A stretch of DNA of 64,000 nucleotides, from NCBI RefSeq assembly GCF_004359525.2, contig NZ_SCWC02000002.1:372001-436000 (forward strand), written 5' to 3'. A program made the translations under genes and the position numbers. Positions 37,418 through 47,012 of this stretch are shown piece after piece. The DNA is from Macrococcus equipercicus. Its GTDB lineage: Bacteria; Bacillota; Bacilli; Staphylococcales; Staphylococcaceae. Under the pieces are notes generated by a model. That model worked only from the letters and a program-made list of their open reading frames with translations. It was not told where the DNA came from and did not search any database. Within the stretch, counting starts at the first letter, position 1, and every line of letters starts with the position of its first letter.

Positions 37418-38956
37418 TCATTTTTCGGGTGGCTGCGCCTTGCGGAAACGCTTGTCCGGTTTTAAAGTGAGTCCCAGTCGCATCCGCTCCCGGTTGCCAT
37501 CCATGTAGAGAGAGATCATCATCATGATCAGCACGAATGAGAACGGGAAGGCAACAATAATAGCTGCACTCTGCAGCGCATTCAATCCGCCGGCGTAAAT
37601 CAGCACAAGTGCAATCAATGACTGCGCGAGTCCCCAGATTATTTTTATGGAGTTCGGCGGATTCAGCGAACCGTGAGTCGACTGCATGCCGAGGACAAAT
37701 GTCGCAGAGTCAGCAGATGTAATGAAGAAAGTCGCAATTAAAGCAAGCGCGATCAATGATAAGCCGAAGCCCATCGGCACTTCCTTAAACACTGCAAACA
37801 GTTGAAGTTCAACAGCAAGCTCACCGATACCCGGCACTTTCTTGAACATTTGTATTGCCGTCGTGCCGAACACACTGAACCAGAAGAAGCTTAACAGTGC
37901 CGGCACCATAAGAACACCGATCAGAAATTCACGGATGGTCCGCCCTTTAGAGACCCGGGCGATGAAAATACCGACGAACGGACTCCAGCTCATCCACCAG
38001 CCCCAGTAATAAAGCGTCCATGACGACATCCAGTCCTTCTTATGTTCATTGAGCGGTGCCACATCAAAACTCAAATACATGAAATGCTGCAGCAGATCTC
38101 CGACGGTCGTTGAGAACATATTCAGGATTAGGATGGTGGGGCCGAGAATCAGCACGCTGATCAGTAACAGCGCTGCGATAATAATATTGACGTTGCTTAA
38201 AATCTGGATGCCTTTAGACAATCCGCTCCATGCACTCATCAGGAACAAAATAGTCACGATGACAACAATGATGACTTTAACCCAGAAAGTATTAGGAACA
38301 TTGAAGAGATAATGCAATCCACCATTGATCTGCTGAGCACCCATCCCGAGAGAAACTGCAACCCCTACAACCGTTGCAAATACTGCAAGTACATCAATGA
38401 TAGTGCCGAACCAGCCTTCTACTCTATCACCGAATATCGGTCTTAAAGTATGTGATAACAGGCCGGGTTCACCTTTTCGAAACTGAAAGTAGGCAAGGGC
38501 CAGTGCGACAACACCGTAAATCGCCCAGGCATGAAAGCCCCAGTGAAAGAATGTCGAGCGCAACGATTCTTTAAACGCTTCATCGGTCTTCGGTTCAGCG
38601 GTCGGCGGCGCCATAAAATGACTCAGCGGCTCAGCGGCTCCCCAGAACACAAGGCCGATTCCCATCCCTGCACTGAACAGCATCGCAAACCATGAAACGA
38701 TATTGAATTCCGGTTTGTCGGATGGTTTTCCGAGCTTCAGCTTGCCGATCGGACTTAATATCAGGAATACACAGAAAGCGACGATGACAGCAGATAACAT
38801 GACATAGTACCAGCCGAAATCCCGTGTGATGAACGCGTTGATTCTGCCGGTGACTTCCCCGAATCCTTGTGGAAACAATGCACCCAGCATCACTGTCAGC
38901 AGCACTAATACAAGCGAAATATAGAATACATTAGTGATTTTCTTTTGATTTTTCAT
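37418..38956 (-). CDS. BCCT family betaine/choline/carnitine transporter (OpuD-like)
   Basis: A 512-residue secondary transporter with twelve spans. The central signature is [29 protein letters not shown] near residue 310, and [15 protein letters not shown] is in the third span. It imports a compatible solute such as glycine betaine with Na+, for osmoprotection. AAAGGAG precedes the ATG. S. aureus has opuD2 at this site beside acnA. The MscL gene next to it, divergent, serves the opposite side of osmotic adaptation. Confidence 0.92.
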   Translation of the reverse strand: MKNQKKITNVFYISLVLVLLTVMLGALFPQGFGEVTGRINAFITRDFGWYYVMLSAVIVAFCVFLILSPIGKLKLGKPSDKPEFNIVSWFAMLFSAGMGIGLVFWGAAEPLSHFMAPPTAEPKTDEAFKESLRSTFFHWGFHAWAIYGVVALALAYFQFRKGEPGLLSHTLRPIFGDRVEGWFGTIIDVLAVFATVVGVAVSLGMGAQQINGGLHYLFNVPNTFWVKVIIVVIVTILFLMSAWSGLSKGIQILSNVNIIIAALLLISVLILGPTILILNMFSTTVGDLLQHFMYLSFDVAPLNEHKKDWMSSWTLYYWGWWMSWSPFVGIFIARVSKGRTIREFLIGVLMVPALLSFFWFSVFGTTAIQMFKKVPGIGELAVELQLFAVFKEVPMGFGLSLIALALIATFFITSADSATFVLGMQSTHGSLNPPNSIKIIWGLAQSLIALVLIYAGGLNALQSAAIIVAFPFSFVLIMMMISLYMDGNRERMRLGLTLKPDKRFRKAQPPEK

Positions 38957-39176
38957 TTAATACTCCTTTCCTATTTTAAAAAACATGTATTACTATAACG
39001 TATATCCAGTTATTTATCAAACGAACCATTTTATCGGCATTTATTGAATCCGCTTCCTCACTAGCCGTACAGTTACTGCGACAGCTGCAATCAGGAAAAA
39101 GTGAAAAAAAGTGAAAAAAATTCTTTTTTATATACTGTTTTTATTGTATGCTATAGTTTATAGGAGGTGACTATAC

Positions 39177-39542
39177 ATGTCATTATGGCAGGAATTCAAA
39201 GATTTCGCTATTAAGGGGAACGTCCTTGAATTAGCAGTAGCTGTTGTCATCGGGGCAGCATTCGGCAAGATTGTTACAGCACTTGTACAAAGTGTCATTA
39301 TGCCGCTTATCGCACTGATTTTCGGTAACACTGATTTTGCTTCACAATGGGCTTATAAAGGTATTAAATATGGTGTCTTCATTCAATCCATCATCGACTT
39401 CTTGATCGTTGCTGTTTCTATCTTCCTTTTCGTCAAAGTATTCAACAAATTAACAAAAGCGAAACCAAAAGAAGAAACAATCGAAGAGAACACGGTTTTA
39501 TTAACTGAAATCCGTGACTTACTTCGCAGCAAAAACATCTAA
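39177..39542 (+). CDS. mscL: Large-conductance mechanosensitive channel
   Basis: A 121-residue channel subunit with two membrane spans. The N-terminal helix [34 protein letters not shown] and the second span near residues 68-87 match MscL; the charged C-terminal helix ends [10 protein letters not shown]-like. It opens on hypoosmotic shock. AGGAGGTGA precedes the ATG. The leader at about 39097-39130 contains two tandem GTGAAAAAAA units before an A/T block. Confidence 0.95.
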   Translation: MSLWQEFKDFAIKGNVLELAVAVVIGAAFGKIVTALVQSVIMPLIALIFGNTDFASQWAYKGIKYGVFIQSIIDFLIVAVSIFLFVKVFNKLTKAKPKEETIEENTVLLTEIRDLLRSKNI

Positions 39543-39547
39543 ACGTC

Positions 39548-39580
39548 AAAAAACATCCCATCACTGATGGGATGTTTTTT
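39548..39580. terminator. Bidirectional terminator between mscL and SCO1-like gene
   Basis: The near-continuous palindrome AAAAAACATCCCATCA (39548-39563) with TGATGGGATGTTTTTT (39565-39580). The SCO1-like stop codon begins in its right arm. Confidence 0.85.
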
Positions 39581-40190
39581 ATTTCTTATAAGGTCCTTTG
39601 TCACTCATCACTTTAACATCTTTGACAATTTGATCTTTCGGGAATTTCTGATCACCTGTATCTTTACCGATATAATCCTTAATAACGGTTCCGTTCTGGT
39701 CAATCAAGTAAAATGATGTGCCGTGCGTTGCCTGATCATTATTTTTAGATGGCGGCACGACAATGGTTTTAAAGCTTTCTTCTCCAAACTGGCGGATAAA
39801 CTTCTCGTCATAATTCGTCAGCAGCTTCCAATGTTTCATTGCAGAGCCATACTTTGCCACATAGTTCTTCATGACTTCAGGCTTATCGCGCTTTGGATCC
39901 ACGCTGAAACTGATGATGCCGTAATTTTTAACGTGCTGTTTCTCCAGCTCATCAACGACTGTACTCATATTGTAAGTCATCGGCGGACAGACTGTTTTAC
40001 AGTTTGTGAACATGAAGTCCGCGATCCATACTTTCCCCTTTAAATCTTTATTAGTAAACGTTTTACCGTCTTCATCGGTTGCACTGAACGAACTGACTGT
40101 ATTACCGTAGCCGCTCGCAGGTGCAATCGCTGACTTCCCGCATGCTGTCATTAAGACTGTTAACACGATAAGAATGATATATTTCTTCAT
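39579..40190 (-). CDS. SCO1/SenC family copper-binding lipoprotein
   Basis: A 203-residue lipoprotein with lipobox LMTAC (lipid Cys 17). The thioredoxin-like domain has the copper/thiol motif FTNCKTVCPP near residue 65 and the copper-binding His in ATHGTSFYLID near residue 154. SCO proteins deliver copper to the CuA centre of cytochrome c oxidase. It stands alone, with sbcC downstream. No oxidase gene lies nearby. Confidence 0.92.
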   Translation of the reverse strand: MKKYIILIVLTVLMTACGKSAIAPASGYGNTVSSFSATDEDGKTFTNKDLKGKVWIADFMFTNCKTVCPPMTYNMSTVVDELEKQHVKNYGIISFSVDPKRDKPEVMKNYVAKYGSAMKHWKLLTNYDEKFIRQFGEESFKTIVVPPSKNNDQATHGTSFYLIDQNGTVIKDYIGKDTGDQKFPKDQIVKDVKVMSDKGPYKK

Positions 40191-40276
40191 ATTTCCCTCC
40201 TATTTGTTTTAATATATCAAAATGGCAGGCCGGCATAAATATGATAACAAAGAAATATTTGACCAAATGATTACAA

Positions 40277-43165
40277 TTATTTAATTTTGAAAGCTGTCGT
40301 GCTTAAATAACCGCTACTGTTGACAGTTAATATCGCAGGAATACGGTTTTTAAGTTCCTGCACATGCGATATTAAGCCGACCATCTTGCCGCTCTGCTCC
40401 AGTTCGACAAGCGATGCAATGGCTGTTTCCAGCGTCTCGCTGTCCAGTGTACCGAATCCTTCATCGATGAAGACCGACTCCAGGTTAATGCCGCCGGACA
40501 GCTGTGTCACATAATCGCTTAAGCCGAGCGCTAAAGCGAGTGACGCCAGAAACGTTTCGCCGCCGGATAACGTCGAGATATCGCGCACCTTGTTGCTGTA
40601 GTTGTCAAATATCTCTATTTCAAGGCCGCTGTAGCCTTGAGTCACCTGCGTCTTCCGCTGAAATTGATAACGATAGCTTGTCATTTGATCCAGCCTTGTA
40701 TTGGATAGTTTCAGTGTCTGTTCAAGGTAATAAGTCAGCACGAAGTTTTCAAGTGTGAGCTTCTGGCGGTTGCGTCCACCGAACAGCTGGGCAAGCGTCA
40801 CGATTTCCTCATGTCTTCCGACTGTCTTTTGATAATCCGCCAAAACATGCTGCAGACGTGCCATCAAGCTGATATTATGTTCCAGCTGGTACTGCTGCCG
40901 TCTCAGTTTTTCCTGCTGCTGCTCGTATACTGTCCGCTGCCGCTCGAATTCCATTTCAAGCGGTTGTAAATCTGTGAAGTGCTGCGTCCCGATGCGTGCT
41001 GTCAAATCCGCTATTTTGACTGTCATTGCCTGCTCCTGCTCTTTATACCAGTCGAGCCGGTCCTCAAGTTCAGCCATCAGCTGCTCATCAAATGTCGCCG
41101 GCAGCTGCTCCTTAGTCAGCTGAAACCCGCTCAGCATCGATTCATATTTCTGCGTCAGCTTCTGCACATTCAGCTGCCGCTCACGCTGCTCGCCATTGAT
41201 ACGCTCATACAGCTGCTGTTCGTGCTGCTGCTGCTGCGTCAGCTGATCGAGCGTCAGCTCAGCATTTCTCAGTTCTTCATCGTAGTCGCCGACCCGTTGC
41301 TGCATGCTGCGGTACTGCTCATAAAAATCATCATAGGAAGAAAATCCCGTCACCGCAGTGAACTGCGATTGCTGAGCCTTATAATACTCCAGCTTGACAT
41401 CGGCTGCTGTCCGCTGTGCTTTCATATGTGCCTGCTGCTCACGGAGCTCGTCCATCTCTCTAGTCAGTGCTGCCAGCGCTGCTGACGTCCGGTCCTGCTC
41501 GTCCTCAAGACCGGCCACTGACTGTGCCAGTGCTGCATAGCGCGCCGGAATTCCAGCTGCTGTTTCCCGGTGTGTAAGCCTTGTCTCCAGTCGTACCCGC
41601 TGCTCCTGTAAATCCCAGAGCTGCTGCATGTCGAATAGCGGCTCTTCACTCTGCACGACTTGAGAAACCGTCTGCCGGCAGACCGGACATTCCTCTCCGT
41701 CATGTAACTGATGCCGCAATAGCGCTGCTGCACAGCGCTCTTCATCGTAGGAGGCAAGCAGCTGACTCAGCTGCTTGTTGATCAGTCGAAGCTCCTGTTC
41801 ATTCGTCTTGTTCTCTGACTCATGCAGCTCGGCTGCCTTCATCTGAACTGCAAAGTGCGACAGCTGCTCCTGCCCGCATTCGATTTCTTCCTTAAAGACT
41901 TGAATACTGTCTTTCAGCTGAAGCTGCTGCTCCGTCATCTGGCGCTGCTGTGCTGCCAGCTGACCCATTTTGTCCTCATACTGTTGATATTCCTTTGAAT
42001 AATCAGCTATTGTCTGCTTCAGCCGCCCGTAATCATCTCTATTGAGATAGAACAGCTGCCAGTCATGCAGTCTTGTTCTCATCTCTTCAACTTGCGGCTG
42101 CCGCTCCTCAAGCACTGCCAGCTGGTCAGACCGTTCTTTTATTTCGCGCTGGATATACTGGAGCGTCTCACTTTTAGCAGCCGCCTCTTCAATGACTGCA
42201 GTCAGTTTCTGCTGCTCTTCCTCGGCATCCGTCTGTACGTCCGTCAGCTGCTCCATCGCGCGCATGACATCAAGTTGCCGTTCTCGTTCGCTCACGTCAG
42301 GAAGCTGCTGACGATGGCCGGTCAGCTGCTCAGTCACCTGCTGCCGCTCCTCGATCGCCTGATTCACTGCTGCAGCGCTCTGTAATTGCTGCTCCGCCTT
42401 GTCTGCAGCTGCCTGATACTCCACAAGCCGCTCCTCCAGAGCCGCAGCTGCTTCCTGCTGCCTGGTGATTTCTTTACCGCGTTCCTCCAGCTGACTGACC
42501 GCTGAACCGTCCAGCTGCTGCTCCGATTTAAACTGACTGAGGAGCACTTCTATTTCCTGCTCAGTTTCACGGACCTGCTGCTGCAGCGCTTTCGTCTCCT
42601 CAGCAAGCTTAATTTCAAGCGCTTTAAACCGCGTTGTATCAAACAGCGTCCTCAGCACCTTCTGCTTCTCGCTGCTGCCCGCCACTAGAAATTTCTTGAA
42701 CTCTCCCTGCGGCAGAATCAGTATTTGCCGGAACTGATTGGCGTCTATCTTCAGCAGCTCCTTCAGCTGCTGGTTGCCATCCTTGACGCTTTTCGCGAGC
42801 AGCTTCCTGTCATCGCCGAGCCGTTCAATCACTTCGAGCTTCGGCAGTGTCTTCGTCTTGTTGCCGGGCTTGATGTAAGGAAGATGACGGGTGACTTCAT
42901 ATACCCGGTTGTTCAGCGCAAACTGAAAGCGGACAAAAGTCGGCTGCCCTGCTTCAGCAAAATGACTGCGGAGTGCTGCTTCATCTCTTGCCGCGGTAGA
43001 AGCTTCACCGTACAGTGCATACGTCATGGCATCAAACAGCATCGTCTTGCCTGAGCCGGTCCGCCCGCTGATCAGAAATAAGTGATGGTCACCCAGCTGT
43101 GTGAAATCAATGGTTTCATGGATGAACGGCCCGAAGTTCTGCAGTTCCAGTTTAATCGGTCTCAT
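40277..43165 (-). CDS. sbcC: Nuclease SbcCD subunit C
   Basis: A 962-residue SMC/Rad50-like ATPase. Walker A is GRTGSGKTMLFDAMTYALYG near residue 36; long Gln- and Glu-rich coiled coils surround the zinc hook CPVC near the middle; the C-terminal lobe has LSGGETFLASLALALGLSDYV and the Walker B FIDEGFGTLD. With SbcD it cuts hairpins and DNA ends during repair. Start ATG 43165 with GGGGAGGAG upstream; it overlaps the sbcD end by 14 bases. The coiled coils are unusually rich in CAG/CTG codons for Gln and Leu. Confidence 0.94.
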   Translation of the reverse strand: MRPIKLELQNFGPFIHETIDFTQLGDHHLFLISGRTGSGKTMLFDAMTYALYGEASTAARDEAALRSHFAEAGQPTFVRFQFALNNRVYEVTRHLPYIKPGNKTKTLPKLEVIERLGDDRKLLAKSVKDGNQQLKELLKIDANQFRQILILPQGEFKKFLVAGSSEKQKVLRTLFDTTRFKALEIKLAEETKALQQQVRETEQEIEVLLSQFKSEQQLDGSAVSQLEERGKEITRQQEAAAALEERLVEYQAAADKAEQQLQSAAAVNQAIEERQQVTEQLTGHRQQLPDVSERERQLDVMRAMEQLTDVQTDAEEEQQKLTAVIEEAAAKSETLQYIQREIKERSDQLAVLEERQPQVEEMRTRLHDWQLFYLNRDDYGRLKQTIADYSKEYQQYEDKMGQLAAQQRQMTEQQLQLKDSIQVFKEEIECGQEQLSHFAVQMKAAELHESENKTNEQELRLINKQLSQLLASYDEERCAAALLRHQLHDGEECPVCRQTVSQVVQSEEPLFDMQQLWDLQEQRVRLETRLTHRETAAGIPARYAALAQSVAGLEDEQDRTSAALAALTREMDELREQQAHMKAQRTAADVKLEYYKAQQSQFTAVTGFSSYDDFYEQYRSMQQRVGDYDEELRNAELTLDQLTQQQQHEQQLYERINGEQRERQLNVQKLTQKYESMLSGFQLTKEQLPATFDEQLMAELEDRLDWYKEQEQAMTVKIADLTARIGTQHFTDLQPLEMEFERQRTVYEQQQEKLRRQQYQLEHNISLMARLQHVLADYQKTVGRHEEIVTLAQLFGGRNRQKLTLENFVLTYYLEQTLKLSNTRLDQMTSYRYQFQRKTQVTQGYSGLEIEIFDNYSNKVRDISTLSGGETFLASLALALGLSDYVTQLSGGINLESVFIDEGFGTLDSETLETAIASLVELEQSGKMVGLISHVQELKNRIPAILTVNSSGYLSTTAFKIK

Positions 43166-44270
43166 GCTTGTCTCCTCCCCCGTGCAGTCGATTGATGATC
43201 GTCAGCTGTCCTTTTGTCAGCGGTTCCGCTGTCAGTGCAGCCGCAAACAGATTCATAATATCCGCATCGCTCTGCTCTATGATTTTGACGGCTGCTGTCT
43301 CCTGAACTTTCACTTCATCAGCATGCCTTAGCTCCAGCAAGTACGGATAAACCTGCTTCAGTTTGGTCATCGGGTCATTGACGTGACGCATATCACTCAG
43401 GATCATCTTCAGATAATCTTCCTGATGCACCGCTGCCGGCTGCTGATAGAAGTCATCAAATGAGCCTTCAAGGACCTTCACATCACGCATCGGCTTGAGC
43501 GGTATGAATGTGTTAGTGATGCCGTCATCTGTGTCTATCATGCGGAATCCTTTCGGCTGATCCGCTTCAGAGAACGAATACTTCAACAGACTGCCGCTAT
43601 AGCTGATAGTCGCGGAATTCACGGCAAAGGGATGATGCAGATGGCCGAGCGCCACATAATCAAAGTGATTGAACAGCTCTTTTGGCACGTATTCAACCGC
43701 GCCTAGCGATAGCGGCCGCTCTGAATCACTTTCATCGCCGCCTTTAATGAAGAGGTGGCTGACAGCGATATTGGTCTTCGTCATGTCCAGCTGCGCTTCT
43801 ATCCGGCTGATGACAGCGCTGTATGCCGCCCCGTGACTTGTGATCGTGTCATCCTCAAAATAGAACCGTGCTTCTACCGGCTCTATATACGGGATTAAAT
43901 AGAAATGGATGTCATCATAAACGACCGGCTCAAAGCTGTCGGCAATCGCCGTACTGATATGGAACCCATGCGTCTTGAACCATTCTTTCCCGTAGCCCAG
44001 CCGCTCAGCGCCGTCATGATTGCCGCTGACAGCAAGCACAGGTATGTTCCGGTCGATGTTCACCGCCCGGATGAACTGTTCAAACACCAGCACCGCTTCT
44101 TTCGACGGCAGCGAACGGTCATAAATATCGCCGGCAATGATGAGCAGTTCTATATGAAGCCGGTCAATCTCCTCAATGATTCGACCGAGTATGTAGGACT
44201 GATCTTCCAGCAGAGAGTGCTGGTTCAGTGTGCGGCCGATATGTAAATCTCCTATATGCATTAATTTCAT
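43152..44270 (-). CDS. sbcD: Nuclease SbcCD subunit D
   Basis: A 372-residue Mre11-like nuclease. Metal-binding motifs: MHIGDLHIGR at the start, IIAGDIYDR near residue 46, VSGNHD near 80 and GHLHHP near 190. I place the start at ATG 44270 (MKLMHIG) because GAGGTG is 6 bases away; the in-frame ATG two codons upstream lies too close. It is cotranscribed with sbcC. No LexA box is visible in the 100 bases upstream, in contrast to S. aureus, where sbcDC belongs to the LexA regulon. Confidence 0.94.
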   Translation of the reverse strand: MKLMHIGDLHIGRTLNQHSLLEDQSYILGRIIEEIDRLHIELLIIAGDIYDRSLPSKEAVLVFEQFIRAVNIDRNIPVLAVSGNHDGAERLGYGKEWFKTHGFHISTAIADSFEPVVYDDIHFYLIPYIEPVEARFYFEDDTITSHGAAYSAVISRIEAQLDMTKTNIAVSHLFIKGGDESDSERPLSLGAVEYVPKELFNHFDYVALGHLHHPFAVNSATISYSGSLLKYSFSEADQPKGFRMIDTDDGITNTFIPLKPMRDVKVLEGSFDDFYQQPAAVHQEDYLKMILSDMRHVNDPMTKLKQVYPYLLELRHADEVKVQETAAVKIIEQSDADIMNLFAAALTAEPLTKGQLTIINRLHGGGDKHETD

Positions 44271-44369
44271 AGTCATCACCTCATCTGCATTATACACAAA
44301 AAGCATGCCCGATGAATCAGACATGCCCTGTCAGATAAATAACCTCGTGCTGAAAAACCTGAACACTGA

Positions 44370-44585
44370 TTACAGTTTAAATAATGGTGTCTCAATACGT
44401 TCCACAAGCTTCGCTTCTTTCACTGCGACAGGACGACCGTTTGTTGTCTCAAAATAGTTTCCAGTGACAATGGACTGCATGACATTCCGGACATCGGCTG
44501 CAGTCAGCTGCTCTTTCGGATGCGCGATGTTGAACTGGTAGCTCTTACCGAAATCAGTCGTAAATACCATCTGTAATGTTTTCAT
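44370..44585 (-). CDS. DUF2922 family small protein
   Basis: A 71-residue protein (MKTLQMVFTTDFGKSYQFNI, AADVRNVMQSIVTGNYFET) that fits DUF2922. GGAGGTGA precedes ATG 44585. DUF2922 and DUF1659 genes are paired in many Bacillota; function unknown. It follows the DUF1659 gene by 30 bases. Confidence 0.82.
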   Translation of the reverse strand: MKTLQMVFTTDFGKSYQFNIAHPKEQLTAADVRNVMQSIVTGNYFETTNGRPVAVKEAKLVERIETPLFKL

Positions 44586-44615
44586 CAAATCACCTCCTCA
44601 TCTTTTTTTCGTCTG

Positions 44616-44816
44616 CTATACAGTCTTCGTTTCGATCTTCTCTGCTGAGACATAGTCTTCGCCGGTCAGCACGGCGATTAGCTCTTTAAAGCTGTTGGCC
44701 TGAGCTTCAGTCAAGTCCATTCTCACTTGATTGAAGCGGCGCGTCTTACGTACTTCCTTGCCGCTCTCTGAAACATCAGCGACATAAGTAAGACTAAGCA
44801 CGACTTCCTTTAACAT
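44616..44816 (-). CDS. DUF1659 family small protein
   Basis: A 66-residue protein (LTYVADVSESGKEVRKTRRF, ANSFKELIAVLTGEDYVSAE) that fits DUF1659. ATG 44816 is preceded by AAGGAGGTGA; the open frame upstream of it reads across the divergent yneK promoter and is not coding. It is the first gene of the pair, and sbcDC follows about 100 bases after the pair. Confidence 0.82.
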   Translation of the reverse strand: MLKEVVLSLTYVADVSESGKEVRKTRRFNQVRMDLTEAQANSFKELIAVLTGEDYVSAEKIETKTV

Positions 44817-44909
44817 ATGATCACCTCCTTTACACTCTATATATCGAATAAAGGACGAGGAATAGACACAGCAGGTTATTTTTTCTATAATGAGCATGAG
44901 GTGAATACA

Positions 44910-45407
44910 TTGAACGCTATTTTTATTACGCTGATCTTCGTCTGGACCGTCATCTTTCTCGGATTGCTTGCCATCGGCGGTTTTTTCATGTTCCGGAAAT
45001 TTCTGAAGCGGCTGCCTAAAGAAGACGGCAAAAGTGAGCTGGACTGGCAGGACTACTACATCCATAAGGCGCTTCCCATGTGGCATGATGACAGTAAATC
45101 ACTGCTGAATGAACTGGTGACACCGGTGCCTGAACTCTTCCGGGACGTCGCTAAAGAGCGGATCGCGGGCAGAATCTCAAAGATTGCGCTTGACGAAGGT
45201 GCTGAAAGAATAGAACTGGACCATATTATGCGCGGCTATATCATCGCTACGCCGAAGCGTGACCACGGCTTTATGAAGAAGAAACTGACACAGCTGGGTA
45301 TCGACTATACACCTTACAGTTCCTACTTCAAATATGCGGATGACGAAAAGAATAAATTCTCTATTTTCGACCATTCAGAACTTATCGCGAAAGAAGCACA
45401 AAAATAG
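44910..45407 (+). CDS. DUF2621 membrane protein (YneK-like)
   Basis: A 165-residue protein with one N-terminal membrane span (about residues 4-28) and a cytoplasmic domain containing SELDWQDYYIHKALPMWHDD, GYIIATPKRDHGFMKKKL and a Tyr-rich end. It resembles B. subtilis YneK (DUF2621). The start is TTG 44910 after GAGGTG; no ATG fits. It is convergent with ccdC, as part of the conserved yne neighbourhood. Confidence 0.8.
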   Translation: MNAIFITLIFVWTVIFLGLLAIGGFFMFRKFLKRLPKEDGKSELDWQDYYIHKALPMWHDDSKSLLNELVTPVPELFRDVAKERIAGRISKIALDEGAERIELDHIMRGYIIATPKRDHGFMKKKLTQLGIDYTPYSSYFKYADDEKNKFSIFDHSELIAKEAQK

Positions 45408-45437
45408 CGCAGCTCTCATTTAGAGAGCTGCGCTTTT
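45406..45437. terminator. Bidirectional terminator between yneK and ccdC
   Basis: An 11-bp stem AGCGCAGCTCT (45406-45416) with AGAGCTGCGCT (45424-45434), then TTTT. The ccdC stop codon lies in the loop. Confidence 0.85.
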
Positions 45438-45905
45438 GTCGTGAATGTCCAGTGAATCAGCGAGTTTTTTATATTTAATGTACATTGCGATACGCCACGG
45501 TACAATCATGCTGAATGCGAGCAGGAAGAACATGCCTGCAAGCTCGCCCGGATGTATCGTGCTGCTTAAATAAAACTTAAGCACAGAGCGGATCACCAGC
45601 AGCGAGATTAAAATCACCGGGAACAGCTTCGAACGTTTCATATAAATCTGTCCGTCGATCACCTGGAAATTGGAAGTATAAATTAAAAACAATGAGAAAA
45701 ACATGCCGACAAGAACTGCTTCCAGTACTTCCATGCCGGTCAGCCTGAAATAAGGGATAAGATACATCAATGCCCCGGTCGCCATAAAGAAAGGCGGCAT
45801 AATAATCTTTCTGGCATTCGTCGGATATTTCTGCGCCTTCATCCGAACGACGATCACAATCATCCCCATACATAACGCTACAACCATCGATAGAATGACA
45901 TACAT
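45420..45905 (-). CDS. CcdC family membrane protein
   Basis: A 161-residue protein with about five spans, matching the CcdC/YneJ family (RMKAQKYPTNARKIIMPPFFMATGALMYL). It follows ccdA by 1 base in an operon. In Bacillus the gene pair is linked to cytochrome c maturation, though CcdC itself is dispensable there and its role is unclear. Confidence 0.88.
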   Translation of the reverse strand: MYVILSMVVALCMGMIVIVVRMKAQKYPTNARKIIMPPFFMATGALMYLIPYFRLTGMEVLEAVLVGMFFSLFLIYTSNFQVIDGQIYMKRSKLFPVILISLLVIRSVLKFYLSSTIHPGELAGMFFLLAFSMIVPWRIAMYIKYKKLADSLDIHDKSAAL

Positions 45906-45906
45906 A

Positions 45907-46590
45907 TTAAATCCCCCAGCTAAATAGTCTAGTAATCTCTGTCAGTAAATCAAAGAACAGGAGCAGTCCCATGATCACCATAATGACGCCGCCCACTTTC
46001 GTCAGTATGCGGCTGTATTTCTTGATGAACTTGAGTTTCGTCAAACAGAACGTGAGCAGGAAAAAGGGAATACAAAAACCGAGCACATATAAGATCATAT
46101 AGAACAACGCAAGCGACTGATTCGTCAGCGCGAGTGAGATGATCGTCCCGACAATCGGTCCCATGCAGGGCGTCCAGCCGGCCGCAAAGGCAATGCCGAT
46201 GACCAGTGAGCCGAAGTAGCCGCCCGGTTTGTTTCTAAAGCTCAGTTTTTTGTCAGCCATCAAAAATTCAGGCGTGAAAACACCGAGCGTCATCAGGCCG
46301 AACACCACCATCAGGAGGCCGCCGACCATCCGAATCGTATCATCATACTGATTGAGAAAATCGCTGACGAAGCCGATGCCGACTCCAAAGGAAATATAGA
46401 CGATTGAAAATCCGATGAGAAACAGCAGCGTGTGAAGGATCGCTTTTGTGTTCAGCTGCCCTTCCTGCAGGTCATTGAACGATACACCGGTGATATAAGA
46501 TAAGAAAGCCGGGTAAATCGGTAGTACACACGGTGATATAAAACTCAGTAAACCTGCACCGAAAGCAAGCGCCATGGTGACATCACCCAT
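45907..46590 (-). CDS. ccdA: Cytochrome c biogenesis protein CcdA
   Basis: A 227-residue membrane protein with six spans. The redox cysteines appear as SFISPCVLPIYPAF near residue 20 and AAGWTPCMGPIVG near residue 140. CcdA carries electrons from cytoplasmic thioredoxin across the membrane to extracytoplasmic thiol proteins. I favour ATG 46590; a GTG at 46599 overlaps the TGGAGTG ribosome site. It precedes ccdC. Confidence 0.92.
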   Translation of the reverse strand: MGDVTMALAFGAGLLSFISPCVLPIYPAFLSYITGVSFNDLQEGQLNTKAILHTLLFLIGFSIVYISFGVGIGFVSDFLNQYDDTIRMVGGLLMVVFGLMTLGVFTPEFLMADKKLSFRNKPGGYFGSLVIGIAFAAGWTPCMGPIVGTIISLALTNQSLALFYMILYVLGFCIPFFLLTFCLTKLKFIKKYSRILTKVGGVIMVIMGLLLFFDLLTEITRLFSWGI

Positions 46591-46689
46591 ATTAATCACT
46601 CCATTCCAGACTATTTTACCAAATCTTCATCCAGTTGAAGTACTCTTTTTTGAAAAATTAGTGACACTCACAGCTTTTAATGAGGACAA

Positions 46690-46716
46690 ATAAAATAAGG
46701 ATGCCGCAGCACCCTT
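46690..46716 (-). terminator. Terminator of yneF
   Basis: On the minus strand AAGGGTGC pairs with GCATCCTT around TGCG, followed by ATTTTATTTG. Confidence 0.7.
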
Positions 46717-46717
46717 A

Positions 46718-46948
46718 TTATTTGACGTTTTGATTCATATTCTTGTTCATCATCGCCATCATCTGATTGATTTTTTTCTGAGAAGGCTTTTGACCCATCT
46801 GCATCATCATCATTCTTAACATATCTTCATTGATCGGCGGGTTCTTCTTCAAGTAATCCATCATATATTTACGTGCCAAGTAGAAACCAAGTGCTGCACC
46901 TGCCACTGCTGCTAGAATAATTAATAAAATCCATATCCAAGTCGCCAT
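46718..46948 (-). CDS. YneF family small membrane protein
   Basis: A 76-residue protein with one membrane span at about residues 4-24 and the strongly conserved YneF tail ([39 protein letters not shown]). ATG 46948 with GTGGGTG upstream. Function unknown; found beside ccdA and tkt in Bacillus and Staphylococcus. Confidence 0.92.
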   Translation of the reverse strand: MATWIWILLIILAAVAGAALGFYLARKYMMDYLKKNPPINEDMLRMMMMQMGQKPSQKKINQMMAMMNKNMNQNVK

Positions 46949-47012
46949 TATTTCACCCACTTTCTCATTCCTTTAAAAGTGTACTAAATAATCACAAGTT
47001 TTTCAACAGTTA

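Noticed and set aside
39097-39130. Tandem GTGAAAAAAA units before mscL, considered as a repeat or curved-DNA regulator.
   Set aside because: Only two units occur in an A/T-rich promoter region; low complexity explains it well enough.
40979-42385. Long open frames opposite sbcC.
   Set aside because: They are antisense shadows of the Gln/Leu-rich coiled-coil codons of sbcC and have no ribosome sites or known motifs.
44817-45087. Long open minus-strand frame upstream of the DUF1659 gene.
   Set aside because: It crosses the divergent yneK promoter and start; the ribosome site AAGGAGGTGA and family length fix the start at 44816.
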